Of a stretch of 64,000 bases of DNA, positions 25,701 to 38,959 are shown in pieces. The stretch lies in assembly GCA_963580455.1 (NCBI GenBank), contig OY756967.1, positions 12,360,501 through 12,424,500 on the forward strand, written 5' to 3'. Made by a program: the position numbers and the translations under genes. Source of the stretch: Euonymus europaeus. Taxonomy: Eukaryota; Streptophyta; Magnoliopsida; Celastrales; Celastraceae. The notes beneath the pieces are model-generated. The model had not been told where the DNA came from, ran no database searches, and was given only the letters and a program-made list of their open reading frames with translations. How positions within the stretch are numbered: the stretch's first letter is position 1; each line of letters begins with the position of its first letter.

Positions 25701-27624
25701 TAAATTTTACGAAAATCGGCTTCCGGGGTTATTTCGATGCCCAAACACCAACTTTCTATGACAAATGGACAAAACCGTTAAAAGCTCCTCCATAGAGAGA
25801 GTTGAGCAACTTCGGACTATCAAAGTTGCTCGGTGTACACTTTTTATTGTTCTTCTATGCTAAATTATACGAAAATGAGCTTCCAGGATTATTTCGATGC
25901 CAAAACACCAACTTTCTATGACAAATGGACAAAACCGTTTGAAGCTCCTCCATAGAGGGAATTGAGCACCTTCGGACAATCAATGTCGCTCGGTGTACAC
26001 TTTTTATTGTTGTTTTATGTTAAATTTAACGAAAATGAGCTTGCACGATTATTTCGATGCCAAAACACCAACTTTCTATGACAAATAGACAAAACCGTTA
26101 AAAGCTCCTCCATAGAGAGAGTTGAGCAACTTCGGACTATCAAAGTTGCTCGGTGTACACTTTTTATTGTTCTTCTATGTTAAATTATACGAAAATGAGC
26201 TTCCAGGATTATTTCGATGCCAAAACACTAACTTTCTATAACAAATGGACAAAACCGTTAGAAGCTCTTCCATAGAGGGAGTTGAGCAACTTCGGACAAT
26301 CAATGTCGCTCGGTGTAAACTTTTTATTGTTCTTTAATGTTAAATTTTACGAAAATGAGCTTGCACGATTATTTCGATGCCAAAACACCAACTTTCTATG
26401 ACAAATAGACAAAACCGTTAAAAACACCTTCATAGAGAGAGTTGAGCAACTTCGGACAATCAATGTCGCTCGGTGTACACTTGTTATTGTTCTTTAATGT
26501 TAAATTTTATGAAAATGAGCTTGCACGATTATTTCGATGCCAAAACACCAACTTTCTATGACAGATGGAAAAAATCGTTAAAAGCCCCTCCATAGAAAGA
26601 ATTGAGCAACTTCGGACTATCAAAGTTGCTCGGTGTACACTTTTTATTGTTCTTCTAAGTTAAATTTAACGAAAATGAGCTTCCTGGATTATTTCGATGC
26701 CAAAACACCAACTTTCTATGACAAATGGACAATACCGTTAAAAGCTCCTCCATAGAGAGAGTTGAGCAACTTTGGACAATCAAAGTTGCTCGGTGTACAC
26801 TTTTTATTGTTCTTTTATGTTAAATTTTACGAAAATGAGCTTGCACGATTATTTCGATGCCAAAACACCAACTTTTTATGACAAATGGACAAAACCTTTA
26901 GAAGCTCTTCCATAGAGAGAGTTGAGCAACTTCAGACTATCAAAGTTGCTCGGTGTACACTTTTTATTGTTCTTCTATGTTAAATTTTACGAAAATCAGC
27001 TTCCGGGGTTATTTCGATGCCAAAACACCAACTTTCTATGACAAATGGACAAAACCGTTAAAAGCTCCTCCATAGAGAGAGTTGAGCAACTTCGGACTAT
27101 CAAAGTTGCTCGGTGTACACTTTTTATTGTTCTTCTATGTTAAATTATACGAAAATGAGCTTCCACGATTATTTCGATGCCAAAACACCAACTTTCTATG
27201 AAAAATGGACAAAAACGTTAGAAGCTCCTCCATAGAGGGAATTGAGCAACTTCGGACAATCAATGTCGCTCGGTGTACACTTTTTATTGTTCTTTTATGT
27301 TAAATTTTACGAAAATGAGCTTGCACGATTATTTCGATGCCAAAACACCAACTTTCTATGACAAATAGACAAAACCGTTAAAAACACCTCCATAGAGAGA
27401 GTTGAGCAACTTCGGACAATCAATGTCGCTCGGTGTACACTTTTTATTGTTCTTTATTGTTAAATTTTATGAAAATGAGCTTGCACGATTATTTCCATGC
27501 CAAAACACCAACTTTCTATGACAAATGGACAAAACCGTTAAAAATACCTCCATAGAGAGAGTTGAGCAACTTCGGACAATCAATGTTGCTCGGTGTACAC
27601 TTTTTATTGTTCTTTTATGTTAAA
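19742..27624 (+). repeat. 15-mer higher-order repeat, three copies plus a partial
   Basis: Copies are about 19,742-22,140 (2,399 bp), 22,141-24,700 (2,560 bp), 24,701-27,100 (2,400 bp) and a partial 27,101-27,624. Markers in step: atttccatgc (20,132 / 22,531 / 25,091 / 27,491), acagatggaaaaaatcg (21,601 / 24,001 / 26,561), ccgtttgaagctcc and attgagcacc. The first copy is one base short because of atttcgtgcc near 20,777. The second copy has 16 monomers: an extra cggcttccgggg monomer lies near 24,541-24,700. The fourth copy breaks off where ttgcacgatt is replaced by ttctggggtt near 27,641. The opening monomers (19,742 to about 20,280) match the 13-mer domain at 14.8-15.3 kb. Confidence 0.9.
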
Positions 27625-30320
27625 TTTTACGAAAATGAGCTTCTGGGGTTATTTCGATGCCAAAACACCAACTTTCTATGACAAATAGACAAAACCGTTA
27701 AAAGCTCCTCCATAGAGAGAGTTGAGCAACTTCGGACTATCAAAGTTGCTCGGTGTACACTTTTTATTGTTCTTATATGTTAAATTATACGAAAATGAGC
27801 TTCCAGGATTATTTCGATGCCAAAACACTAACTTTCTATAACAAATGGACAAAACCGTTAAAAGCACCTCCATAGCGAGAGTTGAGAAATTCGGACAATC
27901 AAAGTTGCTCGGTGTACAATTTATATTATTCTACTAAGTCAAATTTTACGAGTATAAGCTTTCAAGATTATTTCGATGCCAAAACATTAACTTTGTATGA
28001 CAAATTGACAAAACCGTTAAAAGCTCCTCCATAGAGAGAGTTGAGCAACTTTGGACAATCAAAGTTGCTCGGTGTACACTTTTTATTGTTCTTTTATGTT
28101 GAATTTTACGAAAATGAGCTTGCACGATTATTTCGATGCCAAAACACCAACTTTCTATGACAAATAGACAAAACCGTTAAAAACACCTCCATTGAGAGAG
28201 TTGAGCAACTTCGGACAATCAATGTCGCTCGGTGTACACTTTTTATTGTTCTTTAATGTTAAATTTTATGAAAATGAGCTTGCACGATTATTTCAATGCC
28301 AAAACACCAACTTTCTATGACAAATGGACAAAACCGTTAAAAACACCTCCATAGAGAGAGTTGAGCAACTTCGGACAATTGCTCGGTGTACACTTTTTAT
28401 TGTTCTTTTATGTTAAATTTTATGAAAATGAGCTTGCACGATTATTTCAATGCCAAAACACCAACTTTCTATGACAAATGGACAAAACCGTTAAAAGCAC
28501 CTCCATAGAGAGAGTTGAGCAACTTCGGACAATCAAAGTTGCTCGGTGTACAATTTATATTGTTCTACTAAGTCAAATTTTACGAGTATAAGCTTTCAAG
28601 ATTATTTCGATGCCAAAACATTAACTTTCTATGACAAATGTACAAAACCGTTAAAAGCTCCTCCATAGAGAGAGTTGAGCAACTTTGGACAATCAAAGTT
28701 GCTCGGTGTACACTTTTTATTGTTCTTTTATGTTAAATTTTACGAAAATGAGCTTGCACGATTATTTCGATGCCAAAACACCAACTTTCTATGACAAATG
28801 GACAAAACCTTTAAAAGCTCTTCCATAGAGAGAGTTGAGCAACTTCAGACTATCAAAGTTGCTCGGTGTACAGTTTTTATTGTTCTTCTATGTTAAATTT
28901 TACTAAAATGAGCCTCCGGGGTTATTTCGATGCCAAAACACCAACTTTCTATGACAAATGGACAAAACCGTTAAAAGCACCTCCATAGCGAGAGTTGAGC
29001 AACTTCAGACAATCAAAGTTGCTCGGTGTACAACTTATATTTTCTACTAAGTCAAATTTTACGAGTATAAGCTTTCAAGATTTTTTCGATGCCAAAACAT
29101 TAACTTTCTATGACAAATGGACAAAACCGTTAAAAGCTCTTCCATAGAAAGAGTTGAGCAACTTCGGACAATCAAAGTTGGTCGGTGTACACTTTTTATT
29201 GTTCTTTTACGTTAAATTTTACGAAAATGAGCTTGCACGATTATTTGGATGCCAAAACACCAACTTTCTATGACAAATGGACAAAACCGTTAAAAACACC
29301 TCCATAGAGAGAGTTGAGCAACTTCGGACAATTGCTCGGTGTACACTTTTTATTGTTCTTTTATGTTAAATTTTATGAAAATGAGCTTGCACGATTATTT
29401 CAATGCCAAAACACCAACTTTCTATGACAAATGGACAAAACCGTTAAAAACACCTCCATAGAGAGAGTTGAGCAACTTCGGACAATTGCTCGGTGTACAC
29501 TTTTTATTGTTCTTTTATGTTAAATTTTATGAAAATGAGCTTGCACGATTATTTCAATGCCAAAACACCAACTTTCTATGACAAATGAACAAAACCGTTA
29601 AAAGCACCTCCATAGCGAGAGTTGAGCAACTTCGGACAATCAAAGTTGCTCGGTGTACAATTTATATTGTTCTACTAAGTCAAATTTTACGAGTATAAGC
29701 TTTCAAGATTATTTCGATGCCAAAACATTAACTTTCTATGACAAATGGACAAAACCGTTAAAAGCTCCTCCATAGAGAGAGTTGAGCAACTTTGGACAAT
29801 CAAAGTTGCTCGGTGTACACTTTTTATTGTTCTTTTATGTTAAATTTTACGAAAATGAGCATGCACGATTATTTCGATGCCAAAACACCAACTTTCTATG
29901 ACAAATGGACAAAACCTTTAAAAGCTCTTCCATAGAGAGAGTTGAGCAACTTCAGACTATCAAAGTTGCTCGGTGTACACTTTTTATTGTTCTTCTATGT
30001 TAAATTTTACGAAAATCAGCTTCCGGGGTTATTTCGATGCCAAAACACCAACTTTCTATGACAAATGGACAAAACCGTTAAAAGCTCCTCCATAGAGAGA
30101 GTTGAGCAACTTCGAACTATCAAAGTTGCTCGGTGTACACTTTTTATTGTTCTTCTATGTTAAATTATACGAAAATGAGCTTCCAGGATTATTTCGATGC
30201 CAAAACACCAACTTTCTATGACAAATGGACAAAACCGTTAGAAGCTCCTCCATAGAAGGAATTGAGGAACTTCGGACAATCAATGTCGCTCGGTGTACAC
30301 TTTTTATTGTTCTTTTATGT
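25861..30320 (+). repeat. 4,460-bp tandem duplication, copy 1
   Basis: This copy holds 28 monomers (28 x 160 minus 20 bp of small deletions). It spans the end of one 15-mer copy, the partial next copy, and a further set of monomers from 27.6 to 30.3 kb. The same sequence follows directly at 30,321-34,780. Reading the two copies line by line I found five differences: taaatttaac/taaattttac (26,668), ttccacgatt/ttccaggatt (27,166), aaaaacgtta/aaaaccgtta (27,215), ttatgaaa/ttattaaa (29,377) and acaaatgaac/acaaatggac (29,588). Left of the copy the sequence reads cttctatgc; left of the second copy it reads cttttatgt. Confidence 0.95.
28374..29634 (+). repeat. Short 154-bp monomers with a shared 6-bp deletion
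   Basis: Three monomers read ggacaattgctcgg where the consensus has ggacaatcaatgttgctcgg. The 6-bp deletion lies in the dyad loop, at about 28,374, 29,327 and 29,480. The second and third are adjacent and spaced 154 bp apart. The deletion leaves a shorter dyad, gagcaa/ttgctc. The same three occur again 4,460 bp downstream (about 32,834, 33,787 and 33,940), so one mutation has been amplified to six copies. Confidence 0.85.
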
Positions 30321-33300
30321 TAAATTATACGAAAATGAGCTTCCAGGATTATTTCGATGCCAAAACACCAACTTTCTATGACAAATGGACAAAACCGTTT
30401 GAAGCTCCTCCATAGAGGGAATTGAGCACCTTCGGACAATCAATGTCGCTCGGTGTACACTTTTTATTGTTGTTTTATGTTAAATTTAACGAAAATGAGC
30501 TTGCACGATTATTTCGATGCCAAAACACCAACTTTCTATGACAAATAGACAAAACCGTTAAAAGCTCCTCCATAGAGAGAGTTGAGCAACTTCGGACTAT
30601 CAAAGTTGCTCGGTGTACACTTTTTATTGTTCTTCTATGTTAAATTATACGAAAATGAGCTTCCAGGATTATTTCGATGCCAAAACACTAACTTTCTATA
30701 ACAAATGGACAAAACCGTTAGAAGCTCTTCCATAGAGGGAGTTGAGCAACTTCGGACAATCAATGTCGCTCGGTGTAAACTTTTTATTGTTCTTTAATGT
30801 TAAATTTTACGAAAATGAGCTTGCACGATTATTTCGATGCCAAAACACCAACTTTCTATGACAAATAGACAAAACCGTTAAAAACACCTTCATAGAGAGA
30901 GTTGAGCAACTTCGGACAATCAATGTCGCTCGGTGTACACTTGTTATTGTTCTTTAATGTTAAATTTTATGAAAATGAGCTTGCACGATTATTTCGATGC
31001 CAAAACACCAACTTTCTATGACAGATGGAAAAAATCGTTAAAAGCCCCTCCATAGAAAGAATTGAGCAACTTCGGACTATCAAAGTTGCTCGGTGTACAC
31101 TTTTTATTGTTCTTCTAAGTTAAATTTTACGAAAATGAGCTTCCTGGATTATTTCGATGCCAAAACACCAACTTTCTATGACAAATGGACAATACCGTTA
31201 AAAGCTCCTCCATAGAGAGAGTTGAGCAACTTTGGACAATCAAAGTTGCTCGGTGTACACTTTTTATTGTTCTTTTATGTTAAATTTTACGAAAATGAGC
31301 TTGCACGATTATTTCGATGCCAAAACACCAACTTTTTATGACAAATGGACAAAACCTTTAGAAGCTCTTCCATAGAGAGAGTTGAGCAACTTCAGACTAT
31401 CAAAGTTGCTCGGTGTACACTTTTTATTGTTCTTCTATGTTAAATTTTACGAAAATCAGCTTCCGGGGTTATTTCGATGCCAAAACACCAACTTTCTATG
31501 ACAAATGGACAAAACCGTTAAAAGCTCCTCCATAGAGAGAGTTGAGCAACTTCGGACTATCAAAGTTGCTCGGTGTACACTTTTTATTGTTCTTCTATGT
31601 TAAATTATACGAAAATGAGCTTCCAGGATTATTTCGATGCCAAAACACCAACTTTCTATGAAAAATGGACAAAACCGTTAGAAGCTCCTCCATAGAGGGA
31701 ATTGAGCAACTTCGGACAATCAATGTCGCTCGGTGTACACTTTTTATTGTTCTTTTATGTTAAATTTTACGAAAATGAGCTTGCACGATTATTTCGATGC
31801 CAAAACACCAACTTTCTATGACAAATAGACAAAACCGTTAAAAACACCTCCATAGAGAGAGTTGAGCAACTTCGGACAATCAATGTCGCTCGGTGTACAC
31901 TTTTTATTGTTCTTTATTGTTAAATTTTATGAAAATGAGCTTGCACGATTATTTCCATGCCAAAACACCAACTTTCTATGACAAATGGACAAAACCGTTA
32001 AAAATACCTCCATAGAGAGAGTTGAGCAACTTCGGACAATCAATGTTGCTCGGTGTACACTTTTTATTGTTCTTTTATGTTAAATTTTACGAAAATGAGC
32101 TTCTGGGGTTATTTCGATGCCAAAACACCAACTTTCTATGACAAATAGACAAAACCGTTAAAAGCTCCTCCATAGAGAGAGTTGAGCAACTTCGGACTAT
32201 CAAAGTTGCTCGGTGTACACTTTTTATTGTTCTTATATGTTAAATTATACGAAAATGAGCTTCCAGGATTATTTCGATGCCAAAACACTAACTTTCTATA
32301 ACAAATGGACAAAACCGTTAAAAGCACCTCCATAGCGAGAGTTGAGAAATTCGGACAATCAAAGTTGCTCGGTGTACAATTTATATTATTCTACTAAGTC
32401 AAATTTTACGAGTATAAGCTTTCAAGATTATTTCGATGCCAAAACATTAACTTTGTATGACAAATTGACAAAACCGTTAAAAGCTCCTCCATAGAGAGAG
32501 TTGAGCAACTTTGGACAATCAAAGTTGCTCGGTGTACACTTTTTATTGTTCTTTTATGTTGAATTTTACGAAAATGAGCTTGCACGATTATTTCGATGCC
32601 AAAACACCAACTTTCTATGACAAATAGACAAAACCGTTAAAAACACCTCCATTGAGAGAGTTGAGCAACTTCGGACAATCAATGTCGCTCGGTGTACACT
32701 TTTTATTGTTCTTTAATGTTAAATTTTATGAAAATGAGCTTGCACGATTATTTCAATGCCAAAACACCAACTTTCTATGACAAATGGACAAAACCGTTAA
32801 AAACACCTCCATAGAGAGAGTTGAGCAACTTCGGACAATTGCTCGGTGTACACTTTTTATTGTTCTTTTATGTTAAATTTTATGAAAATGAGCTTGCACG
32901 ATTATTTCAATGCCAAAACACCAACTTTCTATGACAAATGGACAAAACCGTTAAAAGCACCTCCATAGAGAGAGTTGAGCAACTTCGGACAATCAAAGTT
33001 GCTCGGTGTACAATTTATATTGTTCTACTAAGTCAAATTTTACGAGTATAAGCTTTCAAGATTATTTCGATGCCAAAACATTAACTTTCTATGACAAATG
33101 TACAAAACCGTTAAAAGCTCCTCCATAGAGAGAGTTGAGCAACTTTGGACAATCAAAGTTGCTCGGTGTACACTTTTTATTGTTCTTTTATGTTAAATTT
33201 TACGAAAATGAGCTTGCACGATTATTTCGATGCCAAAACACCAACTTTCTATGACAAATGGACAAAACCTTTAAAAGCTCTTCCATAGAGAGAGTTGAGC

Positions 33301-34780
33301 AACTTCAGACTATCAAAGTTGCTCGGTGTACAGTTTTTATTGTTCTTCTATGTTAAATTTTACTAAAATGAGCCTCCGGGGTTATTTCGATGCCAAAACA
33401 CCAACTTTCTATGACAAATGGACAAAACCGTTAAAAGCACCTCCATAGCGAGAGTTGAGCAACTTCAGACAATCAAAGTTGCTCGGTGTACAACTTATAT
33501 TTTCTACTAAGTCAAATTTTACGAGTATAAGCTTTCAAGATTTTTTCGATGCCAAAACATTAACTTTCTATGACAAATGGACAAAACCGTTAAAAGCTCT
33601 TCCATAGAAAGAGTTGAGCAACTTCGGACAATCAAAGTTGGTCGGTGTACACTTTTTATTGTTCTTTTACGTTAAATTTTACGAAAATGAGCTTGCACGA
33701 TTATTTGGATGCCAAAACACCAACTTTCTATGACAAATGGACAAAACCGTTAAAAACACCTCCATAGAGAGAGTTGAGCAACTTCGGACAATTGCTCGGT
33801 GTACACTTTTTATTGTTCTTTTATGTTAAATTTTATTAAAATGAGCTTGCACGATTATTTCAATGCCAAAACACCAACTTTCTATGACAAATGGACAAAA
33901 CCGTTAAAAACACCTCCATAGAGAGAGTTGAGCAACTTCGGACAATTGCTCGGTGTACACTTTTTATTGTTCTTTTATGTTAAATTTTATGAAAATGAGC
34001 TTGCACGATTATTTCAATGCCAAAACACCAACTTTCTATGACAAATGGACAAAACCGTTAAAAGCACCTCCATAGCGAGAGTTGAGCAACTTCGGACAAT
34101 CAAAGTTGCTCGGTGTACAATTTATATTGTTCTACTAAGTCAAATTTTACGAGTATAAGCTTTCAAGATTATTTCGATGCCAAAACATTAACTTTCTATG
34201 ACAAATGGACAAAACCGTTAAAAGCTCCTCCATAGAGAGAGTTGAGCAACTTTGGACAATCAAAGTTGCTCGGTGTACACTTTTTATTGTTCTTTTATGT
34301 TAAATTTTACGAAAATGAGCATGCACGATTATTTCGATGCCAAAACACCAACTTTCTATGACAAATGGACAAAACCTTTAAAAGCTCTTCCATAGAGAGA
34401 GTTGAGCAACTTCAGACTATCAAAGTTGCTCGGTGTACACTTTTTATTGTTCTTCTATGTTAAATTTTACGAAAATCAGCTTCCGGGGTTATTTCGATGC
34501 CAAAACACCAACTTTCTATGACAAATGGACAAAACCGTTAAAAGCTCCTCCATAGAGAGAGTTGAGCAACTTCGAACTATCAAAGTTGCTCGGTGTACAC
34601 TTTTTATTGTTCTTCTATGTTAAATTATACGAAAATGAGCTTCCAGGATTATTTCGATGCCAAAACACCAACTTTCTATGACAAATGGACAAAACCGTTA
34701 GAAGCTCCTCCATAGAAGGAATTGAGGAACTTCGGACAATCAATGTCGCTCGGTGTACACTTTTTATTGTTCTTTTATGT
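30321..34780 (+). repeat. 4,460-bp tandem duplication, copy 2
   Basis: This is the second copy of the 28-monomer block, with the same offset of 4,460 at every marker tested: gaagctcctcc after ccgttt (30,391), acagatggaa (31,021), gttgagaaattcgg (32,341), the 6-bp-deleted ggacaattgctcgg (32,834), aacttatattttc (33,492) and gagcatgcacg (34,317). It ends near 34,780, where the second copy reads taaattttccg and the base after copy 1 reads taaattatacg. The junction is in monomer register, as expected of unequal crossover between aligned monomers. Confidence 0.95.
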
Positions 34781-36143
34781 TAAATTTTCCGAAAATGAGC
34801 TTGCACGATTATTTCGATGCCAAAACACCAACTTTCTATGACAAATAGACAAAACCGTTAAAAACACCTCCATAGAGAGAGTTGAGCAACTTCGGACAAT
34901 CAAAGTTGCTCGGTGTACACTTTTTATTGTTCTTTTATGTTAAATTTTACGAAAATGAGCTTGCACGATTATTTCGATGCCAAAACACCAACTTTCTATG
35001 ACAAATGGACAAAACCGTTAAAAGCACCTCTATAGAGAGAGTTGAGCAACTTCAGACTATCAAAGTTGCTCGGTGTACACTTTTTATAGTTCTTCTATGT
35101 TAAATTTTACGAAAATGAGCTTCTGGGGTTATTTCGATGCCAAAACACCAACTTTCTATGACAAATAGACAAAACCGTTAAAAGCTCCTCCATAGAGAGA
35201 GTTGAGCAACTTCGGACTATCAAAGTTGCTCGGTGTACACTTTTTATTGTTCTTCTATGTTAAATTATACGAAAATGAGCTTCCAGGATTATTTCGATGC
35301 CAAAACACTAACTTTCTATAACAAATGGACAAAACCGTTAAAAGCACCTCCATAGCGAGAGTTGAGCAACTTCGGACAATCAAAGTTGCTCGGTGTACAA
35401 TTTATATTATTCTACTAAGTCAAATTTTACGAGTATAAGCTTTCAAGATTATTTCGATGCCAAAACATTAACTTTCTATGACAAATGTACAAAACCGTTA
35501 AAAGCTCCTCCATAGAGAGAGTTGAGCAACTTTGGACAATCAAAGTTGCTCGGTGTACACTTTTTATTGTTCTTTTATGTTAAATTTTACGAAAATGAGC
35601 TTGCACGATTATTTCGATGCCAAAACACCAACTTTCTATGACAAATGGACAAAACCTTTAAAAGCTCTTCCATAGAGAGAGTTGAGCAACTTCAGACTAT
35701 CAAAGTTGCTCGGTGTACAGTTTTTATTGTTCTTCTATGTTAAATTTTACTAAAATGAGCCTCCGGGGTTATTTCGATGCCAAAACACCAACTTTCTATG
35801 ACAAATGGACAAAACCGTTAAAAGCACCTCCATAGCGAGAGTTGAGCAACTTCAGACAATCAAAGTTGCTCGGTGTACAACTTATATTTTCTACTAAGTC
35901 AAATTTTACGAGTATAAGCTTTCTAGATTTTTTCGATGCCAAAACATTAACTTTCTATGACAAATGGACAAAACCGTTAAAAGCTCTTCCATAGAAAGAG
36001 TTGAGCAACTTCGGACAATCAAAGTTGGTCGGTGTACACTTTTTATTGTTCTTTTACGTTAAATTTTACGAAAATGAGCTTGCACGATTATTTGGATGCC
36101 AAAACACCAACTTTCTATGACAAATGGACAAAACCGTTAAAAA
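34781..36143 (+). repeat. Block shared with 18.0-19.4 kb (offset 16,758 bp)
   Basis: Aligned markers at a constant offset of 16,758 are tatagaga (18,273 / 35,031), acaaatgtac (18,724 / 35,482), agtttttattg, cttatattttctac (19,123 / 35,881) and ttggatgcc. The match extends leftward across the second 4,460-bp copy, through the aattgagg monomer (17,965 / 34,722). It ends on the right near 36,143, where aaaacacctcc replaces aaagcccttcc. The duplication has been carried apart by the growth of the intervening 15-mer and 28-mer domains. Confidence 0.8.
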
Positions 36144-37239
36144 CACCTCCATAGAGAGAGTTGAGCAACTTCGGACAATCAAAGTTGCTCGGTGTACACT
36201 CTTTATTGTTCTTTTATGTTAAATTTTACGAAAATGAGCTTGCACGATTATTTTGATGCCAAAACACCAATTTTCTATGACAAATGGACAAAACCGTTAA
36301 AAGCACCTCCATAGAGAGAGTTGAGCAACTTCAGACTATCAAAGTTGCTCGGTGTACACTTTTTATTGTTCTTCTATGTTAAATTTTACGAAAATGAGCT
36401 TCTGGGGTTATTTCGATGCCAAAACACCAACTTTCTATGACAAATGGACAAAACCGTTAGAAGCTCCTCCATAGATGGAGTTGAGCAACTTCGGACAATC
36501 AATGTCGCTCGGTGTACACTTTTTATTGTTCTTTTATGTTAAATTTTACGAAAATGAGCTTGCACCATTATTTCGATGCCAAAACACCAACTTTCTATGA
36601 CAAATAGACAAAACCGTTAAAAACACCTCCATAGAGAGAGTTGAGCAACTTCGGACAATCAATGTTGCTCGGTGTACACTTTTTATTGTTCTTTTATGTT
36701 AAATTTTACGAAAATGAGCTTGCACGATTATTTCGAAGCCAAAACAACAACTTTCTATGACAAATGGACAAAACTGTTAAAAGCTCTTCCATAGAGAGAG
36801 TTTAGCAACTTCGGACTATCAAAGTTGCTCGGTGTACACTTTATATTGTTCTACTAAGTCAAATTTTATGAGTATAAGCTTCCAAGATTATTTCGATGCC
36901 AAAACAATAACTTTCTATGACAAATGAACAAAACAGTTAAAAGCACCTCCATAGAAAGAGTTGAGCATCTTCGGACAATCAAAGTTGCTCGGTGTACACT
37001 TTTTATTGTTCTTTTATTTTAAATTTTACGAAAATGAGCTTCCAGGATTATTTCGATGCCAAAACACCAACTTTCTATGACAAATGGACAAAACCGTTAA
37101 AAGCTCTTCCATAGGGAGAGTTTAGCAACTTCGGACTATCAAAGTTGCTCGGTGTACACTTTATATTGTTCTACTAAGTCAAATTTTACGAGTATAAGCT
37201 TCCAAGATTATTTCGATGCCAAAACATTAACTTTCTATG

Positions 37240-38750
37240 ACAAATGGACAAAACTGTTAAAAGCACCTCCATAGAGAGAGTTGAGCATCTTCGGACAATC
37301 AAAGTTGCTCGGTGTACACTTTTTATTGTTCTTTTATGTTAAATTTTACGAAAATGAGCTTCCAAGATTATTTCGATGCCAAAACAGCAACTTTCTATGA
37401 CAAATGGACAAAACCGTTAAAAGATCCTCCATAGAGAGAGTTGAGCAACTTTGGACTATCGAAGTTGCTCGGTGTAAACTTTTAATTATTCTTCTATGTT
37501 AGATTTTATGAAAATGAGCTTCCAGGATTATTTCGATGCCAAAACACCAACTTTCTATGACAAATGGACAAAACCGTTAAAAGCAACTCCATAGCGAGAG
37601 TTGAGCAACTTCGGACAATCAAAGTTGCTCGTTGTACAATTTATATTGTTCTACTAAGTCAAATTTTACGACTATAAGCTTTCAAGATTATTTCGATGCC
37701 AAAACATTAACTTTCTATGAAAAATGGACAAAACCGTTAAAAGCTCCTCCATAGAAAGAGTTGAGCAAGTTCAGACTATCAAAGTTGCTCGGTGTACACT
37801 TTTTATTGTTCTTCTATGTTAAATTTTACGAAAATCAGCTTCCGGGGTTATTTCGATGCCAAAACACCAACTTTCTATGACAAATGGACAAAACCGTTAA
37901 AAGCTCCTCCATAGAGAGAGTTGAGCAACTTCGGACTATCAAAGTTGCTCGGTGTACACTTTTTATTGTTCTTCTATGTTAAATTTTACGAAAATCAGCT
38001 TCCGGGGTTATTTCGATGCCAAAACACCAACTTTCTATGACAAATGGACAAAACCGTTAGAAGCTTCTCCATAGAGAGAGTTGAGCAACTTCGGACTATC
38101 AAAGTTGCTCGGTGTACACTTTTTATTATTCTTCTATGTTAAATTATACGAAAATGAGCTTCCAGGATTATTTCGATGCCAAAACACCAACTTTCTATGA
38201 CAAATGGACAAAACCGTTAGAAGCTCCTCCATAGAGGGAATTGAGCAACTTCGGACAATCAATGTCGCTCGGTGTACACTTTTTATTGTTCTTTTATGTT
38301 AAATTTTACGAAAATGAGCTTGCACGATTATTTCGATGCCAAAACACCAACTTTCTATGACAAATAGACAAAACCGTTAAAAACACCTCCATAGAGAGAG
38401 TTGAGCAACTTCGGACAATCAAAGTTGCTCGGTGTACACTCTTTATTGTTCTTTTATGTTAAATTTTACGAAAATGAGCTTGCACGATTATTTTGATGCC
38501 AAAACACCAATTTTCTATGACAAATGGACAAAACCGTTAAAAGCACCTCCATAGAGAGAGTTGAGCAACTTCAGACTATCAAAGTTGCTCGGTGTACACT
38601 TTTTATTGTTCTTCTATGTTAAATTTTACGAAAATGAGCTTCTGGGGTTATTTCGATGCCAAAACACTAACTTTCTATGACAAATAGACAAAACCGTTAA
38701 AAGCTCCTCCTTAGAGAGAGTTGAGCAACTTCGGACTATCAAAGTCGCTC
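37240..38750 (+). repeat. 19-monomer-spaced duplication, copy 1 (offset 3,039 bp)
   Basis: This block matches about 40,279-41,789. Paired markers are ggtgtaaacttttaattatt (37,471 / 40,510), gttgtacaatttatattg (37,631 / 40,670), ctataagctttc, two successive cagcttccgggg monomers, gagggaattgagc, tacactctttattg (38,434 / 41,473) and ccaattttctatg. The start of the window (1 to about 760) carries the same monomer order, but with an extra aaagtgagct monomer at 301-460. Confidence 0.82.
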
Positions 38751-38959
38751 GGTGTACACTTTTTATTGTTCTTTAATGTTAAATTTTACGAAAATGAGCT
38801 TGCACGATTATTTCGATGCCAAAACACCAACTTTCTATGACAAATAGACAAAACCGTTAAAAACACCTCCATAGAGAGAGTTGAGCAACTTCGGACAATC
38901 AATGTTGCTCGGTGTACACTTTTTATTGTTCTTTTATGTTAAATTTTACGAAAATGAGC

